From CBCXVS01 sp965178525 (GTDB lineage Bacteria; Tectomicrobia; Entotheonellia; Entotheonellales; Entotheonellaceae), in the NCBI GenBank assembly GCA_965178525.1, contig CBCXVS010000391.1, forward strand, positions 1 to 5,800: DNA of 5,800 nt. Reading direction: 5' to 3'. Positions 1-4,950 of this stretch are shown here, one piece after another. The stretch's first letter is position 1, and each line of letters starts with the position of its first letter. Below the pieces are notes generated by a model that was not told where the DNA came from, did not search any database, and was given only the letters and a program-made list of their open reading frames with translations. The position numbers and the translations under genes are program-made.

Positions 1-2
1 AG

Positions 3-594
3 GTCAATTCGTTTCAGGCTTTTGAGTTTTTATTTCAACAAGTTGTCGCCGAATCACGGGAGGAACTTCGGCCTAGCGATTCAGCCCTGGTCTTTGCCGC
101 GATGGACTATGTGACGCGACACGGCTTAGCGCCCGGACGGGTCTTTTGTGAGTGGGGCAGTGGATTGGGAACGGCCACGTGCCTGGCCGCCTTGCTGGGC
201 TACGAGGCGTACGGCATCGAGATGGAGTCGGAACTTGCGGAAAGCTCCCGAGAGATGGCGCGCATTGGATATTCCCGTGCAGATTCTTTGCGCCAGCTAC
301 ATTCCTGAGGGCTATGAATCGTACGCCGGAGTGGGTGGAGAGGACCTGGTAAAATCGGTCACATTTTCCTACCCTGGCGCCGCGACCGATCCTGAACCCC
401 GGTATGACGGTATAGATATTGAGATCGCCGCGATCGACCTATTTTTCGTCTATCCTTGGCCAGAAGAACAAGAACTGATACAGACATTATTCGATGCGGT
501 GGCGGTGGAGGGCGCGATCCTGGTGGCCTATTACAGCGCCCGGGAGATCTACGTCTATCGGAAAGTGTTCGATGAAGGAGACCGGTTTGAATGA
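3..594 (+). pseudogene. Class I SAM-dependent methyltransferase, 5'-partial and frameshifted
   Basis: The frame starting at base 3 is open from the window edge, so the true start lies upstream. It carries methyltransferase motif I, EWGSGLG, at about residues 50-56 (bases 150-170), followed by the acidic end of beta-2 in YGIEME. This SAM-binding half runs until about base 263. The rest of the protein then continues in another frame (IPVQILCASYIPEGYES at about 271-320, then AAIDLFFVYPWPEEQE and VEGAILVAYYSA) to the TGA at 592-594. The switch falls in the GCGCGC run at 258-263. Adding back one GC would join the halves smoothly as EMARALDIPVQ. The break is therefore most likely loss of a dinucleotide by slippage, or an assembly error. 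Downstream acidic and Pro-Trp residues fit the motif IV region. The methylated substrate cannot be predicted. If real, the first frame would end at the TGA at 306-308, giving a truncated product without the C-terminal strands. Confidence 0.75.
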
Positions 595-767
595 GAGCGC
601 GCTTTTGCATGATGACGCTGTCCCTTAAATCGGAGACGTGGGATCGTGAGGGCGCAGTGTTCAACACGAAAACGCTCGCTTTCGTCATTCAACTCGGTGA
701 CTTCATTGACCGAGACGTTGCCAGTTTCGAGGCCCCGAGCTTTTACCGCTCCCCCTCGCCCTCATGA
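591..767 (+). pseudogene. Metallophosphoesterase remnant (calcineurin-like fold), internal fragment
   Basis: This is a 58-codon reading frame. Its ATG (591-593) overlaps the methyltransferase TGA (592-594) in an ATGA junction, typical of translationally coupled genes. Residues about 29-46 read LAFVIQLGDFIDRDVASF, which contains the GDxxD core of calcineurin-like metallophosphoesterases, where Asp residues bind the metal pair. The preceding DREGAVFNTKT resembles the helix before this strand in bacterial proteins related to Mn-dependent ADP-ribose/CDP-alcohol diphosphatase. The intact family is roughly 250-350 residues. Here the N-terminal DxH metal motif and the whole C-terminal half with its GNH and GHxH motifs are missing. 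The last dozen residues run into the tail of the convergent lyase gene and look like junk. I infer a deletion remnant that cannot be catalytic. The family call rests on one motif block recalled from the family, not on a database search. Confidence 0.6.
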
Positions 768-1024
768 GCATGGGGGACAAAAACGCGAGGTGGAGTGCCT
801 GACCGAGGCCCCACATCGTCGGGCGCGAGAGGGCGCAGGGGGCCAGCTGGACCCGGATGGTATTCGTCGGTGCCGACATCTTTTGGTCCTCGGCGCGCTT
901 GCCCCTCCATATCATCGACCACGCCGGGGAAATGCCCGAGCGCCTGGTCGATGGCAGGACTCTCTTTGGACAAGCGGAACACGCCTCGGTGCTCACTGGC
1001 GACCAGTTCGGGATCGATGCGGCA
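743..1024 (-). pseudogene. Severed C-terminal part of the PL6 lyase
   Basis: Directly after the amber codon at 1027-1025, the same minus frame stays open for 93 codons to a TAA at 745-743. It reads as the natural end of a PL6 protein: a RIDPEL strand, then FRLSKESPAIDQALG, DDMEGQARR, GPKDVGTDEY and RPLAPDDVGP. These SPAID, D-x-DG-x-R, KDVG-x-DE and RPL-x-x-x-DVGP blocks are what I recall at the end of the chondroitinase B/alginate lyase family, and they complete the second part of the beta-helix. About 19 residues after DVGP (PPRVFVPHAHEGEGER and neighbours) have no family counterpart that I know, so the original stop may have been nearer 800. With this part the protein would be about 542 residues, near the family's usual size. 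An independent start is possible only at a GTG at 982-980, without a convincing ribosome binding site, so I do not think this is a separate gene. Confidence 0.7.
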
Positions 1025-2371
1025 CTATTGGGTTGGGGAAAAGGCCCGTCCAGGGCCGAAATCCACCGCCCCGTGATCACGAAAAATCATATTTCCACGC
1101 CAATGGAAATCGTTTTCGACCACCGATTCCACCGTCTCCCCAGACCGCAGTTCCCCGCGCACCAGCCCGAGCACAACGTGTTGCGCGTTGACCACCAGGT
1201 TATTCGCGACGGTCCAGTGGGCCAGCGGCAGGTTCGCCGCGCGGCCGACATTGCGTGGCGCCCTCCTGTCGAGTGGGCTCAGATGACTTTTGAACCAGGT
1301 GAACGCCGCGTGGCACTGCACCATCGTATTAAAGGCCACGGTATTCTGGTAGGAGGCGCGGTAACGCCCTTCATGCACGTTCCAATTGGCTTCATCAGTC
1401 ATGGTCGCGCGTTCCGTCTCACTGATGTAAGGAATGTGCATGTCGCCCCACGACGAGATCACGCCGTGTTCCAGACCATACATATAGTTGTTGATCACGG
1501 TATTATGCAGACCGTGAAGGCGCACCCCGGACGCCATCGGTTCGGTAAAGGCTAAGAAAAAATTGCCGGCGATGCGATTGTGATCCCCTCCGCGGATGGT
1601 CACGGCGCCAAAACTCTCGAGAAAGGTATTGGCCCGAATCGTGTTGTGGTGGCTCTTGAGGGAAATAATTTCCCCTTCGCCGCTACAGCGGGCAAAGAGG
1701 TTGTGGTCAATGACCGTGTAGGTATCCCAGCGGTGCCCTTTGCCGCCATCGACGCGGATCGTTTCGGCCCCATTGCGGCCATGAGTTGCCCGATCGTGGA
1801 AATAGTTATGGTCCATGCGGATATGCTGCGACGGCTTACGGACTTCGATATCGAGCCCCTGGCCCAGCCGTTTGCCAAAGACACTATGATCGATGCGACT
1901 GTGCTGCGTGGCCTGGAAACTGAGCCAGTGGGTCGTGGGCGTCCGTCTGCCGTGTGGTTCTTGGAAGTGAAACGCCAGGCGTGTCAACCGCACGTTGGCC
2001 GAGTTGGTGACGCGCACGCCGGCCAGGCTCGTGTCGACGGTCGGTTCGAGCCTCAATCCGTCAACAATCACCCATGCTGCGTCCTGAAGATGCAAGGTCG
2101 CTGCGCCAACTATCCGCACTTGGCCGAGGCGGGTGGCGCGGATCACAATCGGGTGTGGTTTCGTCCCTCGGCCTGTAATGAGAAGTGGGTGGTCAAGGCG
2201 ATACGTCCCATCAGCGATGTCAATGATAGCGCCGGCGCTGGTCTGTTGCATCGCCGTCTCCAGCTCCGCCACGGTCCTGACCGGGACCGTGGGGGCCGCC
2301 GTGGCGTTACCGCTGATGGACGAGACTACGAGCAGCCAGCCAGCCACGAGGCAAAATCCAGGCATCTTCAT
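1025..2371 (-). CDS. Secreted polysaccharide lyase, family PL6 (chondroitinase B/alginate lyase-like), prematurely terminated
   Basis: This would be a beta-elimination lyase acting outside the cytoplasm on an acidic polysaccharide such as alginate or dermatan sulfate. The start at 2371 follows AAGGG at a spacing of 7. It begins a Sec signal peptide with a hydrophobic core at residues 6-19 and probable cleavage after ATA at 25. An in-frame ATG at 2434 overlaps the MOSC stop but precedes an untypical leader, so I reject it. The mature part is a right-handed parallel beta-helix with repeated NxI/F rungs. The active-site block is clear: Asn200 in NGAETIR, Glu232 and Glu234 in SGEGEIIS (calcium ligands), Lys239 (Bronsted base) and Arg260. 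The Lys-Arg spacing of 21 equals Lys250-Arg271 of chondroitinase B. The residue after Arg260 is Gly where chondroitinase B has His272. The frame ends at TAG 1027-1025 after 448 residues, roughly 90 short of the expected end. Substrate is undetermined. Confidence 0.88.
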   Translation of the reverse strand: MKMPGFCLVAGWLLVVSSISGNATAAPTVPVRTVAELETAMQQTSAGAIIDIADGTYRLDHPLLITGRGTKPHPIVIRATRLGQVRIVGAATLHLQDAAWVIVDGLRLEPTVDTSLAGVRVTNSANVRLTRLAFHFQEPHGRRTPTTHWLSFQATQHSRIDHSVFGKRLGQGLDIEVRKPSQHIRMDHNYFHDRATHGRNGAETIRVDGGKGHRWDTYTVIDHNLFARCSGEGEIISLKSHHNTIRANTFLESFGAVTIRGGDHNRIAGNFFLAFTEPMASGVRLHGLHNTVINNYMYGLEHGVISSWGDMHIPYISETERATMTDEANWNVHEGRYRASYQNTVAFNTMVQCHAAFTWFKSHLSPLDRRAPRNVGRAANLPLAHWTVANNLVVNAQHVVLGLVRGELRSGETVESVVENDFHWRGNMIFRDHGAVDFGPGRAFSPTQ

Positions 2372-2378
2372 CTCTTTT

Positions 2379-2383
2379 CCCTT
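2379..2383 (-). promoter_or_regulatory. Ribosome binding site of the PL6 lyase
   Basis: The minus strand reads AAGGG here, 7 nt before the ATG at 2371-2369. This decides the start in favour of the ATG that opens a signal peptide (MKMPGFCLVAG), over the in-frame ATG at 2434. A second in-frame ATG at 2365 is also possible but lies further from the site. Confidence 0.65.
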
Positions 2384-2433
2384 GAAGATAGCGCTGCAGC
2401 CTCCCGACAGGAGGTCTACGCTCGGCTCCGGCA

Positions 2434-3213
2434 TCAGGCTTGCCTCAAAGATGGCGGCGTGCTGACGGTATCGCCAATCGTGACCCTGCCGGGGTGTTCG
2501 ACGATGCCATACACGCCGAAGTAAGCGGCCCTGGGGTTGGGACGGTACCCCAGGATGTAACGTAGTGTGTCGACATCGCGCTGTCCCGTATTGGGATCCA
2601 GGGTGGTGATGGCACAGCGCGGGTCACGGGCCAAGATGTGAAGCCGGAGTTCTGGGCCGATCCGGATCACACCGCCGAGCCACCCGTCCTCTTCGTGAGG
2701 CGTACATCCACGCAGCACGACATTCGGACGGAAGCGCCGGCTGTCGAACGCCACCGCGTTTCCGGCGTGGCGGCTGAGGTGGGTCAACGACGCCAGGGAC
2801 ACCAGGGAGATGGGGAACTCGTCATAGCATTGCCCTGGCTCATCGGAGCGCACTAGTCTGACGTCCTCCCCACAGAACTCTGACAGCGCCCGGTTCCACT
2901 GGCCTTGCAGCACCCGCCCCCGGACGTACCGTCCCCAGATCGGAGTGAGCACGGCCTCCCCTAGCTCCAGCCGCCCCGCTAGGCGCATGCCATCAGGAAA
3001 GTGGAGGTCGAGCCATTCTGGCTCCGACTGGTACTGGGAGGTGATCTGTACCAACGGGCCAAGCATACGTTGCGTCACCAGCCGGCCTTGCCGGTCAATC
3101 AGGTACAGACGGCGGTCTTCTGCAATGCCACGGCGCTCAACGCGCACGGTGTCGGGGTGCACAAGCCCCAGGGACTTGACCGGCGCGATGTGAATGGTCT
3201 CGACCGTGATCAC
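2434..3213 (-). CDS. MOSC-domain protein (MOSC_N plus MOSC; mARC/YcbX-like)
   Basis: This encodes 259 residues with both domains of the molybdenum-cofactor-binding MOSC family. The N-terminal beta-barrel domain (about residues 1-110) opens with ITVETIHIAPVKSL, the family's xxYPVKS-type signature, followed by EDRRLYLID and RLVTQR. The C-terminal MOSC domain (about 120-255) has DEFPISLVSLASLTHL, RRFRPNVVL and RCAITTLDPNTGQRD. Cys200 in the last block is in the position of the cysteine that ligates molybdenum in mARC-type enzymes. Relatives reduce N-hydroxylated compounds or deliver Mo sulfur ligands; which applies here is unknown. I chose the GTG at 3213 because GGAGG stands 6 nt upstream and the protein then starts exactly at the conserved first strand. 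The frame stays open further upstream to 3312, but that stretch does not look like this family. The TGA (2436-2434) shares its A with an ATG in the lyase frame. The protein is cytosolic, full length and apparently intact. Confidence 0.9.
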   Translation of the reverse strand: MITVETIHIAPVKSLGLVHPDTVRVERRGIAEDRRLYLIDRQGRLVTQRMLGPLVQITSQYQSEPEWLDLHFPDGMRLAGRLELGEAVLTPIWGRYVRGRVLQGQWNRALSEFCGEDVRLVRSDEPGQCYDEFPISLVSLASLTHLSRHAGNAVAFDSRRFRPNVVLRGCTPHEEDGWLGGVIRIGPELRLHILARDPRCAITTLDPNTGQRDVDTLRYILGYRPNPRAAYFGVYGIVEHPGRVTIGDTVSTPPSLRQA

Positions 3214-3219
3214 GACAAG

Positions 3220-3225
3220 CCTCCC
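3220..3225 (-). promoter_or_regulatory. Ribosome binding site deciding the GTG start of the MOSC gene
   Basis: The minus strand reads GGGAGG, 6 nt before GTG at 3213-3211. No ATG lies at a suitable distance. This selects the GTG over longer alternatives up to 3312. Confidence 0.7.
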
Positions 3226-3352
3226 TTGCTCACCTATCTGAGCTGTGTGATGCAGCCGCTGATCTGTCGTCACATGGGATGTTCTTGCCAGGCGGCTGCA
3301 CGAGGACCTCACGCGAGGCGCATCGACGCCTGGCCGACGTCTGAGAAGGGCG

Positions 3353-3541
3353 TTATGGCGTGATGCGTCGATACACGCCGGCGGAACCCGGGGCGTGCGT
3401 CATGATCTGGCGCATCGCTTCCGTGCGGGGCGAAGAGGTCTGACGCTGGTGATCCCACGCTGCACTTTCGGATACCTTGGTGTGATCGAATTCATACACC
3501 GTCATATACCAGGTTGCGCCCTCCGCGACCTTTCTGCGCTG
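3353..3541 (-). pseudogene. Fragment of an EthD/NIPSNAP-type small protein (C-terminal half)
   Basis: This minus frame is open from just after an in-frame TAG (3544-3542) to a TAA at 3355-3353. Its only ATG is at 3505 and would give 50 residues beginning MTVYEFDHTK. Similarity to dimeric ferredoxin-like-fold proteins seems to start earlier, at EGATWYMTVYEFD. That is followed by VSESAAWDHQR, the S-PRTEAMRQIMT helix (compare TPWTxRM in EthD-like proteins) and a GVYRRI terminal strand. The normal N-terminal half with the first beta-alpha-beta unit is absent. A strong orphan ribosome binding site lies just upstream, which suggests that a deletion removed the start and the first half of the gene. 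It lies between the amidohydrolase and the MOSC gene in the same direction, probably a former operon member. The alternative is a genuine 50-residue protein of unknown role. The family assignment is from memory of motif patterns and is moderate. Confidence 0.5.
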
Positions 3542-3549
3542 CTATACGT

Positions 3550-3558
3550 CTCCTCCTC
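3550..3558 (-). promoter_or_regulatory. Orphan strong ribosome binding site
   Basis: The minus strand reads GAGGAGGAG about 40 nt after the amidohydrolase stop. No ATG, GTG or TTG follows at 4-12 nt; the next ATG is at 3505. I read it as the leftover translation start of the gene whose C-terminal half survives at 3353-3541. Confidence 0.5.
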
Positions 3559-3596
3559 TATTGTCTGGCGTGTACCCCTGAGAGCTGACCGTGGTC

Positions 3597-4424
3597 TCAG
3601 GCGGAGCAGTCCCAGCCCCACCAGGCGCAGACCGCCTGCCCCATGATGAGCGCCTTATCCGGCTCGGACAGCCACGACAGCTCCTCGGTGAACATCGTCA
3701 CGCACTGCCGCCAGGAACACGGCATCTTCGTGATGTCGGTGCCCCAGAACAGCCGCTTGGGACCGAAGGCGTCGTAGAGCTGACGCACGAACGTGTGCAT
3801 GGCCGGGAACGGATACGTCTCACTCGAATAGCCTGGCGCGCCGGTCACTTTGACGGCCACGTTGGCGTGCTTCGCCAGCGCCAGCAGCGCCGGCATATGA
3901 GTCATGGCGGCGGCATCCTTGAGCGTGGTGTTGCCGCCCCTGCCACCGAGGTGGTCGATCGTCAGCCGCAGGCCGGGGTGACGCTCGGCGATCTGTCCGA
4001 CCGCTGGCAACGAGTCCGTCGCCAGCATTGCGATCGGGACATCGGCGCGCTCGGCGGCGTCCCAGAGCCAGTCGAGCGTGCCATCCTCCAGCCAGCCGCG
4101 CATCGGCTCCTGCAAGAACCCGTAGCGCAGACCGAGCATGCCCGGCTGACGCCTCCAACTCGCCACCCGCGAGCGGTTCTCCGGCCGCTCCAGTGGAAAC
4201 GCCCCCATGATCGCAAACCGGCCAGGATAGTTGCGCACCGCCGCAAACGCCATCTCGGTCGAGCCGGGGTCCCAGCCCGGCGGATGGATGACCGCGGCGT
4301 CGACACCGCCTTCATCCATCAGGCCGACAGCCTCCTCGGTGGTGAACGCTGTGACCTGACGATGCGCCAGATTGCTCGGAAGGCCACTGCCCCAGACGTG
4401 GATTTGGGCATCGACGATCTGCAT
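3597..4424 (-). CDS. Amidohydrolase-2 family metal-dependent hydrolase (ACMSD-like TIM barrel)
   Basis: This encodes 275 residues of the amidohydrolase_2 type, which catalyses hydrolysis or decarboxylation of small, often aromatic or lactone, carboxylates in the cytosol. The N-terminus MQIVDAQIHVWG carries the beta-1 metal motif as D-x-Q-x-H (Gln7, His9), a variant of the usual H-x-H seen in a subset of the family. Further marks are AVIHPPGWD (His47), LRLTIDHLGG (His158 at the end of a strand), KVTGAPGYSSE, and RLFWGTDITKMPCSW with the catalytic-type Asp230. The helix MLATDS stands where many relatives have a strand ending in a metal-ligand His, so the metal site may be mononuclear or altered. 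The ATG at 4424 follows AGGAG at a spacing of 8 and begins at the conserved strand; the frame upstream to 4535 is non-homologous. The length is normal for the family and the end (LIMGQAVCAWWGW) looks natural. The substrate is unknown. Confidence 0.88.
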   Translation of the reverse strand: MQIVDAQIHVWGSGLPSNLAHRQVTAFTTEEAVGLMDEGGVDAAVIHPPGWDPGSTEMAFAAVRNYPGRFAIMGAFPLERPENRSRVASWRRQPGMLGLRYGFLQEPMRGWLEDGTLDWLWDAAERADVPIAMLATDSLPAVGQIAERHPGLRLTIDHLGGRGGNTTLKDAAAMTHMPALLALAKHANVAVKVTGAPGYSSETYPFPAMHTFVRQLYDAFGPKRLFWGTDITKMPCSWRQCVTMFTEELSWLSEPDKALIMGQAVCAWWGWDCSA

Positions 4425-4432
4425 CGCGTCCT

Positions 4433-4437
4433 CTCCT
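4433..4437 (-). promoter_or_regulatory. Ribosome binding site of the amidohydrolase
   Basis: AGGAG on the minus strand lies 8 nt before ATG 4424-4422, inside a GAGAGGAGAGGA purine run. It supports this start over in-frame ATGs at 4442 and 4535. Confidence 0.65.
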
Positions 4438-4502
4438 CTCATGGGTTGTCGTTCACGACCCGCAGGTCGGCCCGCTTTCCGGCCTCCGAGGTACATGAGC
4501 CT

Positions 4503-4532
4503 ATCATACCGCAGAAGCGGTGTTCGACTCAA
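4503..4532 (-). promoter_or_regulatory. Candidate sigma70-type promoter for the amidohydrolase
   Basis: On the minus strand, TTGAGT (4532-4527) and TATGAT (4508-4503) are separated by 18 nt. They match the -35 consensus at 4 of 6 and the -10 consensus at 5 of 6 positions. Transcription would start near 4496, leaving a leader of about 70 nt before the ATG at 4424. The match was read by eye, and chance occurrence is possible in this relatively AT-rich stretch. Confidence 0.42.
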
Positions 4533-4710
4533 CATCTCTGCTTATACGGGCATCCATTTTCTACCTCGTCCTATCATCACTTTCAGCCACCCGATTCGAA
4601 CGGTATTCTAGGCGGATCGGGCTATCAACCTGGCCTGATTTTGACCAATCATCATCGGCCTTGATCATAGCGTCGGCCACTCCCGTTCATGACCCTGGAC
4701 CGTTTTGGTC

Positions 4711-4733
4711 CCCTCCCCCTTGATGGAGGAGGG
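4711..4733. repeat. GC-rich hairpin resembling a dispersed palindromic (REP-like) element
   Basis: The left arm CCCTCCCCC (4711-4719), loop TTGAT and right arm GGAGGAGGG (4725-4733) form a 9-bp stem with one C-A mismatch. It stands between two divergent promoters, where a terminator for either neighbour makes no sense, and no T-run follows. The pattern of pyrimidine arm, TTGAT loop and purine arm resembles short intergenic palindromes that occur in many copies in some bacterial genomes. Only one clear copy is present in this window, so its repeat nature is an inference. Confidence 0.5.
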
Positions 4734-4938
4734 CATCGGTTGGATCGTGATGCAGATGTGAGTGGATACTTTGATTACGCATCTTGATGCCTCCTTCAAG
4801 AACCCGTGACACACGACAGGGCATGCCAGGGCTGTTGTTGGCCCACGCCCATGGATGCCTGAGCCGATGTGGACAAGCCGCCCGGTATGGGATAGGGTAA
4901 AACCTCAGTTATTGCACCGTCGAGGAACGTCATGCAGA

Positions 4939-4943
4939 AAGGA
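4939..4943 (+). promoter_or_regulatory. Ribosome binding site of the SDR gene
   Basis: AAGGA lies 7 nt before the ATG at 4951-4953. It decides the start over the upstream in-frame ATG at 4855, whose added 32 residues (MPEPMWTSRPV...) are unlike any SDR N-terminus. Confidence 0.7.
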
Positions 4944-4950
4944 AGCAGGT

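Larger units (their letters stand above)
4425..4950. other. Divergent intergenic region between amidohydrolase and SDR
   Basis: These 526 bp separate two diverging genes. No reading frame here resembles a known protein. The frames at 4520-4723 (+) and 4796-4990 (-) lack a ribosome binding site and family-like motifs. It holds the candidate amidohydrolase promoter, the hairpin at 4711-4733, and a short palindrome of 5-nt arms at 4779-4790. For the SDR only a weak promoter is visible: TGGACA at 4870-4875 and TAGGGT at 4893-4898 with a 17-nt spacer, a good -35 but a poor -10. The stretch at about 4500-4680 looks more AT-rich than the flanking genes. I see no clear operator. Confidence 0.6.

Noticed and set aside
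748..778. CCCCC/GGGGG stem around a CTCATGAG palindrome as terminator of the lyase
   Set aside because: The loop is long (16 nt), the arms are only 5 bp, and no T-run follows on the minus strand. At most it is a degenerate repeat.
857..1555. Plus-strand open frame of 232 codons
   Set aside because: It is a shadow of the lyase C-terminal region in GC-rich DNA. The product is His/Arg-rich without any domain pattern.
1580..2524. Long plus-strand open frame of 314 codons
   Set aside because: It lies antisense to the PL6 lyase, whose protein has clear family motifs. The plus-strand translation has none and no credible ribosome binding site.
3303..3345. Stem of 5 bp (AGGCG/CGCCT) downstream of the EthD-like fragment, considered as a terminator
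   Set aside because: The stem is weak and no T-run follows it on the minus strand.
3591..4664. Plus-strand open frame of 357 codons opposite the amidohydrolase
   Set aside because: The minus-strand protein matches the amidohydrolase family throughout. The plus-strand product is Arg/His-rich and runs into the promoter region.
4779..4790. Short palindrome with 5-nt arms (GCATC/GATGC)
   Set aside because: It is too short to distinguish from chance, with no second copy nearby to suggest an operator.
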